From Candidatus Melainabacteria bacterium GWF2_37_15 (lineage in GTDB: Bacteria; Cyanobacteriota; Vampirovibrionia; Gastranaerophilales; UBA9971), in NCBI GenBank assembly GCA_001784565.1, contig MFRL01000094.1:1-36785 (forward strand): 36,785 bases of DNA, written 5' to 3'. A program made the position numbers and the translations under genes. Under the pieces are notes generated by a model. That model did not search any database, had not been told where the DNA came from, and saw nothing but the letters and a program-made list of their open reading frames with translations. Every line of letters begins with the position of its first letter. The stretch's first letter is position 1. Of the stretch, positions 14,157 through 21,932 are shown in pieces.

Positions 14157-14906
14157 CTATCTCCCCAATATCGACAAATTAAGCCTGAATAACAACTCAT
14201 CCACTGCCTGAACCAGCACGTCTGAATCCCGCATCAGGTTTTCATACTCTAAATTCCCGTCATACGGCAGCATTCCAATCATTTTTATATCGTGTTCAAT
14301 TAATATTGCGCTTATATTTTCCGGCACCCGGTTTTCCTTCACTTTGTTTAATATTATGCCTATTTGTCCCTGCGTTGCGAACCTGGTCGAGGATTCTTTT
14401 ATTTTTGCGGCGGAATAAACAGACGTTACGCTGGGTTCAGCAATGATTAACGTGACATCAAGCGGGTAATCCACAAGTTTATGCAGGTGTTCAAGGTCAT
14501 ATTCACAGTCAAATATAACTATATCGTAGTGTTTAATCAGGTCAATCAGGGCATCTTCAATAAACTGATCGGTTTTACAAGTACAACCCTTTGTCGCAAT
14601 AGGCCCGGAAACGATAAGATCAATTTCATCATAAAGATTTGTTACCAGATCACTAACTGCCCAGTCAACTATTTCGTGACTTTGCAGCTTTTCAGAAGGC
14701 CGATAACTGTACTTGCCAATCCTAATTGAGTTAATGGTCTTGTTAACCTCAATCCCGAACGCATTGGCAAGGTCAGTACTCAGGTCATTATCCACAAGCA
14801 GCACGGATTTTTCCGGGTATTGCGCATGTAGCGCAGTGACCAGAGATTTTACAAATGTTGTTTTTCCGCTTCCGCTTTTACCTGTAACAGCTATAGTTAT
14901 TGTCAT
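14157..14906 (-). CDS. CooC-like MinD/NifH-family ATPase with CxC motif
   Basis: A 249-aa P-loop ATPase. The deviant Walker A GKSGSGKTT (residues 9-17, with the extra signature lysine Lys10) and FDCEYD place it in the MinD/ParA/CooC class. ATKGCTCKTDQ contains Cys108-x-Cys110, matching the CxC metal-binding motif of CooC, the ATPase that inserts nickel into CO dehydrogenase. No CODH gene is in the window, so the client may be encoded elsewhere or be a different corrinoid/metal enzyme. The start overlaps the end of the MetE-like gene by 29 bases, which suggests translational coupling. Confidence 0.8.
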   Translation of the reverse strand: MTITIAVTGKSGSGKTTFVKSLVTALHAQYPEKSVLLVDNDLSTDLANAFGIEVNKTINSIRIGKYSYRPSEKLQSHEIVDWAVSDLVTNLYDEIDLIVSGPIATKGCTCKTDQFIEDALIDLIKHYDIVIFDCEYDLEHLHKLVDYPLDVTLIIAEPSVTSVYSAAKIKESSTRFATQGQIGIILNKVKENRVPENISAILIEHDIKMIGMLPYDGNLEYENLMRDSDVLVQAVDELLFRLNLSILGR

Positions 14907-15966
14907 ACAATGCTTTAGCCAGTTCTCCTGTTAGTCTCATTGCCTTTTCCGCCTGCTCAACACTCAGGCTTCCCGCACCGCATGTGGGGGTAATAAGAGT
15001 TGATTCAAAAATAAGTTTTTTGTCTATACCTTTATTCACTAGATATGAAATGGCTTCCTCATATTTTTTTATTGAAGATTCACATGTAGCGGCCATAAGT
15101 GCATCTACATCCAACGTAGGAATTATACCCCAGGCTATCTTACCGCCATTTTCCAGGAATTTTTTCAATTCACTGCTGTAAAGTCCAAGGCTTTCAGCAA
15201 AATAAAACCCGTCAAAATTTAGTATATCTGCGCCGCTCTCCGTAATTATAGACCAGTCGCTGTTTCCGCAGCAATGTACGCCAACAATAGCACCGTGCTG
15301 CTTTAATACTGACGCGATTTCAGCAAAGCAGCTTATAACATCTTCTTTTTTAACTGTAATAAACGCTGAAGTACCGTATTGAGAGATTGTCGGCTCATCC
15401 ATAAATATAATAGGCTGTGATTCGGGCGATGCTTCCTTAAACTTTTTCAAAAGCCACAAAGCTTTTAATGTTAAGGCTTTTACAAGTATTTCCCTTAAGG
15501 TTTCATCATAAAAAGCGCACTTTTTGTCCCTGTCTACCAGGCTGGTAGCAAAAGTAAACGGCCCTATAACCTGCCCTTTTACAAATGGAGGCTTATTTTG
15601 TTTTATTTTATCCAAAAATAAAGGCATAGAGGAACAGCGTTCCTCTGATATAGCGTATTTTTCAAGAGTTTCCATATCTCCATCGCTAACTATGCTTTCA
15701 TAGTCAAGCATAAACTCTTCGAGTTCCTCGCAAAAAGTTTCTGTTTCCTGATCCATGTACCAGCGTTTGTCCGTTTCATCAAAAACAACACCGGGTATCA
15801 TTTCATTAAGCTGAGAGGACATGTCCTCATTCTGGTTCTTTTTTGCGAGTTGCGGCAGGACAGGAATGTCCGGCAATGTCTCAAAAATCAGGTTAACCGC
15901 ATCTACGGGGTTTTTATGAGGCAGGCTGCCTATTGCTGTAGCGAGAAAGCTGGTACTTTTTTTCAA
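14878..15966 (-). CDS. MetE-core (UROD-fold) methyltransferase
   Basis: A 362-aa TIM-barrel protein of the cobalamin-independent methionine synthase C-terminal / UROD family. IGSLPH at the start, GPFTFATSL, FMDEPTIS, GVHCCGNSDW and TPTCGAGSLS are the core motifs; the HxC and the last Cys would be zinc ligands for thiol activation. It lacks the N-terminal folate-binding half of full MetE (about 750 residues), so like other core-MetE proteins it probably takes a methyl group from a methylcorrinoid protein, giving methionine from homocysteine. That role is inferred from family and operon. It is the first gene of the operon, divergent from an XRE regulator 65 bases away. Confidence 0.75.
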   Translation of the reverse strand: MKKSTSFLATAIGSLPHKNPVDAVNLIFETLPDIPVLPQLAKKNQNEDMSSQLNEMIPGVVFDETDKRWYMDQETETFCEELEEFMLDYESIVSDGDMETLEKYAISEERCSSMPLFLDKIKQNKPPFVKGQVIGPFTFATSLVDRDKKCAFYDETLREILVKALTLKALWLLKKFKEASPESQPIIFMDEPTISQYGTSAFITVKKEDVISCFAEIASVLKQHGAIVGVHCCGNSDWSIITESGADILNFDGFYFAESLGLYSSELKKFLENGGKIAWGIIPTLDVDALMAATCESSIKKYEEAISYLVNKGIDKKLIFESTLITPTCGAGSLSVEQAEKAMRLTGELAKALYDNNYSCYR

Positions 15967-16031
15967 TTTATATGTTTCTCCTATAATATTAATGAAAGTT
16001 TATCATTAAAATAACATTTTATGAGCACATT

Positions 16032-16439
16032 ATGAAAAAAACTCAAACACTTGCACAATTAATATCAGACAAACGGGAAGAAGCCGGTTATACACAAAAA
16101 GGCCTTGCCGACAGGGCAATTATTGACCTTGCTATGATAGAAAACATAGAGTCCGGTCAGGAATTGTTTCTTCCGCCTTCTATAAGGCAAAAACTTGCAA
16201 TGGCACTTAAGCTAAACCCTAAAAAAATTAAATCACTCGAAAAACAACCTGAACCTGACGAAAAAGATTTTGACAGAGAATTATTAAAAATAAAAATCCT
16301 GAATGAAAGCCTAAAAGGTCACATTTGTCCGCAATGCGGGTCTAATCTTGTGTGCAGGGTGGCGATAATGTATGATCTTGAGGATAATATGATCCGGGAG
16401 CCAAAAGCCAGATGCTCAAAGTGCCCGTTTTATTTATAG
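16032..16439 (+). CDS. XRE-type helix-turn-helix protein with zinc ribbon
   Basis: A 135-aa protein. Residues about 7-65 are a lambda-repressor-type HTH (LAQLISDKREEAGYTQKGLA, then IENIESGQELFLPPSIRQKL). A linker follows, and the C-terminus is a probable zinc ribbon with CPQCG and CSKCPF. It is divergent from the one-carbon operon, separated by 65 bases, so it is a natural candidate regulator of that operon, an inference from position. No strong Shine-Dalgarno is seen before the ATG. Confidence 0.75.
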   Translation: MKKTQTLAQLISDKREEAGYTQKGLADRAIIDLAMIENIESGQELFLPPSIRQKLAMALKLNPKKIKSLEKQPEPDEKDFDRELLKIKILNESLKGHICPQCGSNLVCRVAIMYDLEDNMIREPKARCSKCPFYL

Positions 16440-16443
16440 GAAT

Positions 16444-16776
16444 TTAATTTTTCAGGTTACTCAATCCTGCTCCAAAACTCTTAACAGCCGTAACAACAGT
16501 ATGAAAAAGGCGTTGTACATACATATAGCCTGGGTTTTCAGCTCTATACAGATGGTCTAAATGTTCTAAACACGATTCATATACATCGTTCTTAATGCCG
16601 AAGGGATTTGAAGCTTTAGGGTCATAGAGTCTTACAATCATCTCCTTGGTTCTCTGGCCATTACCTCTCGGAATTTCCTCAATTACTTGTCTAGATATAT
16701 TTGCAATAGGTCTTACATGGTGAACCAGTTCCTGCAAAGCTTCCCTGACTACCGTAATATTAGATTGATCTATCAT
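16444..16776 (-). CDS. Hypothetical helical protein
   Basis: A 110-aa soluble protein predicted mostly helical (NITVVREALQELVHHVRPIA, later YESCLEHLDHLYRAENPGYM). No family recognised. The ATG at 16776 is preferred over one at 16791 because AAAGGA lies 6-7 bases before it, and the upstream ATG itself overlaps that ribosome site. Upstream (16813-16842) is a 30-bp stretch almost identical to one at 8887-8916. It converges with the XRE gene (ends 4 bases apart). Confidence 0.6.
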   Translation of the reverse strand: MIDQSNITVVREALQELVHHVRPIANISRQVIEEIPRGNGQRTKEMIVRLYDPKASNPFGIKNDVYESCLEHLDHLYRAENPGYMYVQRLFHTVVTAVKSFGAGLSNLKN

Positions 16777-16849
16777 TCCCGATCCTTTCATTATTAATTT
16801 GACATTTTCTTAAAAACAACTGAATGAAAAAAATTGCTAAAAATTTTAG

Positions 16850-16855
16850 TATAAT
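16850..16855 (+). promoter_or_regulatory. Possible -10 box for the UPF0173 hydrolase gene
   Basis: A perfect TATAAT lies 28 bases before the ATG at 16884. No good -35 box is visible at the right spacing, so confidence is modest. Confidence 0.4.
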
Positions 16856-16883
16856 AAAAGTTTAATTATATGAGGTAACAAAA

Positions 16884-17528
16884 ATGTCAATAAAAATAAC
16901 CTTCATAGGTCACAGCGCTTTTAAAATCAATGACTCCATACTGATTGACCCGTTCATGGCAGGTAACCACACCGCTAACGACATACTTTTAACTCATGCC
17001 CATGGCGACCACTTGGGCGATGCAATTGAAATTTCAAGGAAAACGGGGGCAAAAATCACTGCTATATTTGAATTAGCCAACTATTGCGCGGAAAAAGGAG
17101 CAAAAGCGCAGGGTGTTAATATTGGAGGCAAGGTGCCATTTTCCTGGGGAAGCGCATACTGGCTACCTGCAAGACATAGCAGCAGCACTCCTGATGGAAA
17201 ATACGGCGGGGAACCAGCCAGCATTTTTTTAAACATCAATGGAAAAAAGATTTACCATGCCGGGGATACAGGACTGCATTATGATATGAAAATGATTGGC
17301 GAATTGTACAAACCTGATGTTGCTTTACTGCCTATAGGAGGATTTTACACCATGGGCGTGGATGAGGCTGTGAAAGCAGCGCAATGGCTCGATTGCAATA
17401 AAGTTATTCCAATGCATTACAATACTTTCCCTGCAATACAAGTGGATGTCCTGGATTTCAAGGCCAAAATCGAGGCTGTAGGAAAAGAATGTATAATCCT
17501 CAAGCCCAGCGAAAACGTGGAAGTTTAA
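16884..17528 (+). CDS. UPF0173 metal-dependent hydrolase (metallo-beta-lactamase fold)
   Basis: A 214-aa hydrolase of the UPF0173 family. The metal-binding motif THAHGDHLGD, the later histidine (PARHSSS), the aspartate in YHAGDTGLH and IPMHYNTFP make the complete two-metal site. The fold and motifs are clear but the substrate of this family is not established. The ribosome site GAGG precedes the ATG by 8 bases. Its stop codon abuts the stop of the convergent gene at 17529. Confidence 0.9.
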   Translation: MSIKITFIGHSAFKINDSILIDPFMAGNHTANDILLTHAHGDHLGDAIEISRKTGAKITAIFELANYCAEKGAKAQGVNIGGKVPFSWGSAYWLPARHSSSTPDGKYGGEPASIFLNINGKKIYHAGDTGLHYDMKMIGELYKPDVALLPIGGFYTMGVDEAVKAAQWLDCNKVIPMHYNTFPAIQVDVLDFKAKIEAVGKECIILKPSENVEV

Positions 17529-17819
17529 TTATATTTTACCTTCCCAGTATCCGCCTTTTCTATCTACCAGTGCGTCATAACATGACCACACCCTGAACGG
17601 CGGTAAAAGACCAACTACTGCATGAGTTAAAACCTTATCGCCTTTTTCATCGTTGACTGCCTGCCCTATACCTGGCCATATAATCAGGGATAATGCCCCA
17701 GCAACAACTGTTTTACCGGTTATGCCGCCTTTGTCAAATTTTCTGCCTCCAGCGAATGCCGGTGAGATTGAACAACACATAAAACTAACTAAACATAGTG
17801 ATACAATAAGTTTTTTCAT
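17529..17819 (-). CDS. Exported small protein of unknown function
   Basis: A 96-aa protein with a clear signal peptide (MKKLIVSLCLVSFMCCSISP, cleavage likely after AFA). The mature part has a glycine-rich hydrophobic segment (GKTVVAGALSLIIWPGIGQA) and a conserved-looking WSCYDAL. The Cys pair in the signal does not form a clear lipobox. The start ATG 17819 has GAGAGGA upstream and begins the signal peptide exactly; a start at 17837 is less likely. No family recognised. Confidence 0.65.
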   Translation of the reverse strand: MKKLIVSLCLVSFMCCSISPAFAGGRKFDKGGITGKTVVAGALSLIIWPGIGQAVNDEKGDKVLTHAVVGLLPPFRVWSCYDALVDRKGGYWEGKI

Positions 17820-17905
17820 TCTGGCTAATCCTCTCAAAATAGTGATTGTTTAAATAGAAATATACCACATTAAATTATTTGAGGCATGAATTTTTTAAAA
17901 CGTTA

Positions 17906-18163
17906 TTATTTGAGAAAACTCAATATATTATTAATTTCTCTCATTCTTGCTTCTTGAGAAGTAAGCAATTTTTGAAATCTATCAGTATATTTTTGTCCCA
18001 CCTTAGCAATAAGAGGTTTTTTATCAGGACTCTTTTCAGCTACATTCACTAATACGGTCATCATATCACCCAAAAAATGCGCTTCTTTCCTCATTTCTAC
18101 GGGAGATAGCAAACGGTTAGATTTAAAAGATGGAGCATGATTACCTGAAATACCATTCAACAT
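17906..18163 (-). CDS. Hypothetical protein with N-terminal SFKS tag
   Basis: An 85-aa protein starting MLNGISGNHAPSFKSNR, a short tag resembling those of the proteins at 5058-5504 and 8156-8875, followed by a mostly helical domain (VEMRKEAHFLGDMMTVLVNV and a C-terminal helix to the end). AAAGGAAG lies 7 bases before the ATG at 18163, which decides the start against one at 18193. No family recognised. A good -35/-10 pair lies upstream, inside the shared motif. Confidence 0.6.
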   Translation of the reverse strand: MLNGISGNHAPSFKSNRLLSPVEMRKEAHFLGDMMTVLVNVAEKSPDKKPLIAKVGQKYTDRFQKLLTSQEARMREINNILSFLK

Positions 18164-18185
18164 TTTAAACTTCCTTTTTACTTCT

Positions 18186-18214
18186 ATTATCATTATTTTA
18201 AAAACGCCTGAAAA
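18186..18214 (-). promoter_or_regulatory. Promoter of the SFKS-tag gene
   Basis: On the - strand TTTTCA, a 17-base spacer and GATAAT end 22 bases before the ATG, leaving a leader of about 15 bases that just holds the ribosome site. The -35 region is part of the motif TAGCAA / T-run / TTCAG / GTTTT shared with other small genes of the window. Confidence 0.5.
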
Positions 18215-18250
18215 AATAAATTGCTATTTAAATAGGAAATATTAAAAATT

Positions 18251-19552
18251 TTAAGGTTTTATTCTTTCCATCATTCTGGGGAACGGAATGGTCTCCCTTA
18301 CGTGGTGCAAGCCGCACAACCAGCCTACTGTCCGCTCAATTCCAAGCCCAAAGCCTGCATGCGGCACGCTTCCATAACGGCGTAAGTCCAAATACCATTC
18401 AAACGCTTCCTGATTAAGCTTATGTTCCTTAATTTTGCCTAATAATAAATCAAGGTTATCTTCACGCTGGCCGCCGCCTATTATTTCACCGTAGCCTTCA
18501 GGCGCTATCATATCTACACAAAGCGCATGTTTTGGACTTTCAGGGTCCTGTTTCATATAAAATGCCTTGCACTCAGCCGGATAGCGGTGTATCATAACTG
18601 GCCTATCAAACTGCTCAGAAATAACGGTTTCCTCGTCACCTCCAAAATCCTCGCCCCATTGGATTTCCTTACCCTTACTCTTTAATATTTCAATTGCTTC
18701 ATCGTAGCTGATCCTTGGGAATGGTTTCTTGATATTCTCAAGCTTGCTTATATCCCTTTCCAGCACCTCAAGTTCAGCCCTATTATTTGCTACAACAGAC
18801 TGAACTATGGTTTCAACGAAATCTTCAGCCAGGTCCATGTCCATCTTAAGGTCATAATAGGCCATTTCCGGTTCAACCATCCAGAACTCGGTGAGGTGAC
18901 GGCGTGTCTTGGATTTTTCAGCGCGGAACGTTGGCCCAAAACAGTACACCTTGCCAAATGCCATTGCTGCTGCTTCCATATATAACTGTCCGCTCTGCGT
19001 AAGGTAGGCTTTTTCATCAAAATACTCTGTTTCAAACAGATTAGTTGTGCCTTCGCACGCTGCCGGAGTGAATATCGGAGCATCTACAAGCAGGAAATTA
19101 TTATTATTAAAGTAATCCCTTATAGTTTTTATAATATTATGCCGAATTTTCATTATTGCAAGCTGCCTTGGAGAACGCAGCCACAGGTGCCTATGCTCCA
19201 AAAGAAATGCTACGCCGTGTTCTTTCGGGGTAATGGGATATTCCAGCGCTTCGCCTATGAGTTTTAAGTCCTTTACGCCGATTTCAAAGCCGATTGGTGA
19301 GCGTTTATCTTCCTTTACAGTTCCATACACTTCGATTGAGGATTCCTGCTGGATTCTGCCCGCCATTTCGAACGCTTCGGGACTAACGTCGCCTTTAAAT
19401 ACAACCGCCTGGATTATGCCGGTACCGTCCCTGACCTGTAAAAAGTGTAGTTTACCGCTTGAACGCTTGTTGTACAGCCATCCTTTAAGACATACATCCT
19501 GGCCTTCATATTTACCTATTTCTGAAATATAAACATGTTTAAGAGTCTGCAT
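18251..19552 (-). CDS. asnS: Asparagine--tRNA ligase
   Basis: A 433-aa class II aminoacyl-tRNA synthetase. An N-terminal OB-fold anticodon-binding domain ([20 protein letters not shown]) precedes the catalytic core with motif 2 ([20 protein letters not shown]) and motif 3 ([20 protein letters not shown]). The [11 protein letters not shown] form and length match bacterial AsnRS rather than AspRS. GGGGGT precedes the ATG. It is the third gene of the SLH-rlmH-asnS cluster, 48 bases after rlmH. Confidence 0.93.
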   Translation of the reverse strand: MQTLKHVYISEIGKYEGQDVCLKGWLYNKRSSGKLHFLQVRDGTGIIQAVVFKGDVSPEAFEMAGRIQQESSIEVYGTVKEDKRSPIGFEIGVKDLKLIGEALEYPITPKEHGVAFLLEHRHLWLRSPRQLAIMKIRHNIIKTIRDYFNNNNFLLVDAPIFTPAACEGTTNLFETEYFDEKAYLTQSGQLYMEAAAMAFGKVYCFGPTFRAEKSKTRRHLTEFWMVEPEMAYYDLKMDMDLAEDFVETIVQSVVANNRAELEVLERDISKLENIKKPFPRISYDEAIEILKSKGKEIQWGEDFGGDEETVISEQFDRPVMIHRYPAECKAFYMKQDPESPKHALCVDMIAPEGYGEIIGGGQREDNLDLLLGKIKEHKLNQEAFEWYLDLRRYGSVPHAGFGLGIERTVGWLCGLHHVRETIPFPRMMERIKP

Positions 19553-19600
19553 TTTTACCCCCGAAAATAATATCTAAAATATAATATTAGCACTTTAATA

Positions 19601-20023
19601 TTACTTATGGTAGGGCTCGTTTTTAAGAATTTTAAAAGCCCGATATATTTGTTCTACAAGAATCAATCGCATTAATTGATGAGGAAAAGTCATATCAGAA
19701 AAGCTCAACAATAAATCAGCTTTCTGCTTTATTTCATCAGACAGGCCTTCTGCCCCTCCAATTATAAACACAAGCTGGTTTATTCCCTGTGACTCAATTA
19801 CTTTAATTTGTGCGGCAAATTCTTCAGAGCTAAGGCTTTTCCCTGTTACTTCTAGCACTATTATAAACGAGCCAGCTTTTATCTGGTTTAAAATTTTATC
19901 ATCCGAGGCAACCTCAGTGATTTTTACAGACGAATACGGGGTTGTACGCTTTAAGTATTCGTCAACCCCGCATTTTAAATATTTTTCCCTGATTTTACCG
20001 ACAGTAATTATATTGATATTTAT
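19601..20023 (-). CDS. rlmH: 23S rRNA (pseudouridine1915-N3)-methyltransferase, apparent AUA start
   Basis: The frame encodes a full RlmH (SPOUT methyltransferase acting on pseudouridine 1915 of 23S rRNA). From the first candidate codon it reads as NINIITVGKIREKYLKCGVD, matching the family N-terminus, and ends FSDMTFPHQLMRLILVEQIYRAFKILKNEPYHK, with GGAEG forming the SAM loop. No in-frame ATG, GTG or TTG exists before the conserved N-terminus. The only well-placed start is ATA at 20023, 7 bases after GAGGG; ATT codons follow. A GTG at 19858 would delete over a third of the enzyme. The total, 140 aa, is slightly short of the usual 155. It starts 12 bases after the SLH gene. Confidence 0.82.
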   Translation of the reverse strand: MNINIITVGKIREKYLKCGVDEYLKRTTPYSSVKITEVASDDKILNQIKAGSFIIVLEVTGKSLSSEEFAAQIKVIESQGINQLVFIIGGAEGLSDEIKQKADLLLSFSDMTFPHQLMRLILVEQIYRAFKILKNEPYHK

Positions 20024-20035
20024 TTTTGTACCCTC

Positions 20036-21367
20036 TTAATCAAGGTTTACATCCAGGTCACTGCCTAGTTTGATGTATATGTCTTTATCAGCAGGAATGT
20101 TTACTCCGCATCCCGGAGCTGCCAATCCGAAAAGTGCACCAAGGCCACCGCCAATAGCAACGCCTGCTACAGTTCCTTCCCCGATATCGCCGTCAGCTGA
20201 AACAGTAAGGCCCATTAAAGTACCCGCAGCAGTAGTTGTTAGTGCTATTGTTCCCATTCTTTTAAGGTTACATGCTCCAAATCCAGGATCAAAAAGTTCA
20301 TTATTTACTATAGTTGCTGTTAAAGGATATTTTGCACCTGATTTAGTAACAAGATTTAAAAGATTAAGTTCCACTTCTCCATTAATATGGAAAGGTTTTC
20401 CTCTTTTAATGTCTACTATTTCTGCAGATATTTTACTTCCTGCTGGTACAAGTGTTGTTCCTTCCTGTGTAACAAGGTCTTTATTAAATACCAAATAAAC
20501 GGTATCGCCTTTATTTGAACCTTTGCTGGTAAATTTCTCTACAAATCTAACTGGAAATATATTTTCAGCAAGAATTGTTGCCTGCAATCCGGTGATATGA
20601 ACTTCATTTACACTAGCAGTATAAGGAGTAGCTGCCAGATGTTCTACCACCATTCTATTTTTTTCGGCATAGAGTTTAGGCCCTTTGTATTTATCTACAA
20701 CTACAGATGGGTTTTGTCTGATTTTGTATAATAAAACAGCGGCTTCAGCCCTTGTTAAATCGTTATTGGGTGTTAAATAGTTTTTATCAGGATGATTTAC
20801 ATATAAATCGTTTTTAACTGCCTTGGTAAAAGATGGTCTTGCCCAGTTAGCCACCTGTTCATTATCAGCAAACTGTTTAAGCTCGGAATATTTTACCTCC
20901 TCAAATGAACAGCTGCTCTTAGAATCACACGGCATTTCACAATTTTTTACTGTTTTTGAAATAATTGAAGTAGCTTCAGATTTTGTAATCTGATTACATG
21001 GCCTAAATGTGCAATCCGGGTATCCTACAATAAGTTCGAGCTCCAGGGATCTTAAAAGAGTTTCGTAACCCCAGAAATCCTTATTAATATCAGTAAAAAT
21101 ATTTGCAACATTCACAGATATATTTTCTTTATTCAATGTCTTAATAACCATTGAAGTAAATTCTGCCCTTTTAACAGTGTTTTCCGGTTTAAATGTCTGG
21201 TCAGGATATCCTGAAATGATCCCCAGATCCGAAAGACTCTGGATTTCTGTGTAAGCCCAGTAATCCTTACTTACATCAGAAAACTCTTCCGAAAAAGCCA
21301 GCGATGAATTAAAAAATAAAATTAGTAACAATAACGTTAGAGAAAATAAAGTTTTTTTCCACTGCAT
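20036..21367 (-). CDS. S-layer homology (SLH) domain envelope protein
   Basis: A 443-aa exported protein: signal peptide (MQWKKTLFSLTLLLLILFF..., cut near AFS), then three SLH repeats (about residues 27-75, 85-140 and 160-215) with FSDVSKDYWAYTEIQSL and GYPDQTFKPENTVKRAE-type motifs. SLH domains bind pyruvylated wall polymers and, in Cyanobacteria-like diderms, tether the outer membrane to peptidoglycan. The C-terminal half has a beta-rich domain (VPAGSKISAEIVDIKRGKPF) and a glycine-rich hydrophobic stretch near the end. The ATG 21367 has GAGGAGTGG upstream; a start at 21421 would bury the signal peptide. Precedes rlmH by 12 bases. Confidence 0.85.
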   Translation of the reverse strand: MQWKKTLFSLTLLLLILFFNSSLAFSEEFSDVSKDYWAYTEIQSLSDLGIISGYPDQTFKPENTVKRAEFTSMVIKTLNKENISVNVANIFTDINKDFWGYETLLRSLELELIVGYPDCTFRPCNQITKSEATSIISKTVKNCEMPCDSKSSCSFEEVKYSELKQFADNEQVANWARPSFTKAVKNDLYVNHPDKNYLTPNNDLTRAEAAVLLYKIRQNPSVVVDKYKGPKLYAEKNRMVVEHLAATPYTASVNEVHITGLQATILAENIFPVRFVEKFTSKGSNKGDTVYLVFNKDLVTQEGTTLVPAGSKISAEIVDIKRGKPFHINGEVELNLLNLVTKSGAKYPLTATIVNNELFDPGFGACNLKRMGTIALTTTAAGTLMGLTVSADGDIGEGTVAGVAIGGGLGALFGLAAPGCGVNIPADKDIYIKLGSDLDVNLD

Positions 21368-21561
21368 CTTTCCACTCCTCTTTTTATTAAATTTAAAGTT
21401 TATATCCATGTATATATTCATATCACAAGAACTTTTAAAATAAAATATTTAATCCTGTTGAATGATCCATTAAGAAACTTTTCCTTAACTTTCCCCTTTT
21501 TAGACGATGGTCTAGACCCTTTAGAATAGCTTAAATTCACCTCTTGAACGATGTCATAAAA

Positions 21562-21590
21562 TTCAATACATGGCAAACTACTAATACAAT
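21562..21590 (+). promoter_or_regulatory. Possible promoter of the small-gene/cyclase cluster
   Basis: TTCAAT (21562-21567), a 17-base spacer and TACAAT (21585-21590) lie 23 bases before the ATG of the 50-aa gene, and AGGGG lies in the leader. The -35 is poor, the -10 good. It could drive the chain 21614-24473. Confidence 0.4.
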
Positions 21591-21613
21591 ATTATTCTGG
21601 GTAGGGGTTATAA

Positions 21614-21766
21614 ATGAACAAAAACGAGGAATGCCTGCTTTCATTTCTAAAAAATCCGGGAAGGTTAGACAATACTACTGACAAACTTAAAAAGTTCATT
21701 TTTTTCATAAATGATAATAATATTATTATTGATGGAAAAGAATTACAAAAAAGTTGTTTACACTAA
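21614..21766 (+). CDS. Small 50-aa protein of unknown function
   Basis: A 51-codon frame beginning MNKNEECLLSFLKNPGRLDN and ending QKSCLH. TAGGGG lies 7 bases before the ATG. The middle is rich in Asn/Ile. It overlaps the next small gene by 35 bases in another frame. No family recognised; the good ribosome site and its position after a plausible promoter are the evidence. It could instead be a leader peptide for the downstream genes. Confidence 0.4.
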   Translation: MNKNEECLLSFLKNPGRLDNTTDKLKKFIFFINDNNIIIDGKELQKSCLH

Positions 21767-21932
21767 GAGTTCTTCACAGGGAACAGGACCGATCCCACTT
21801 GGAGCGAAGGGGAAAGTTTTACTTTTTGTGAAACATCCTGTTACAACCAAGCTCCTTGTTGATTTTTTTCGTTATGGCAAAGCCATAGTTCCATTAAGCA
21901 GTGTTACAAATATTGAGGAAGATGATGATTAG
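21732..21932 (+). CDS. Small basic beta-rich protein of unknown function
   Basis: A 66-aa protein (MEKNYKKVVYTKSSSQGTGP... ending in an acidic EEDDD). The pattern of PIPLGAKGKVLLFVKHPVT and GKAIVPLSSVTNIEE suggests a small SH3-like or KOW-like barrel, which is a fold guess. No Shine-Dalgarno precedes the ATG; it overlaps the upstream 50-aa frame, so translation may be coupled. It also overlaps the start of the CHASE2-GGDEF gene by 8 bases and supplies its ribosome site. Confidence 0.5.
   Translation: MEKNYKKVVYTKSSSQGTGPIPLGAKGKVLLFVKHPVTTKLLVDFFRYGKAIVPLSSVTNIEEDDD

Noticed and set aside
19601-19858. rlmH as a truncated or frameshifted pseudogene starting at GTG
   Set aside because: The same frame continues upstream without a stop and encodes the complete conserved RlmH N-terminus, so a non-canonical start is a better explanation.
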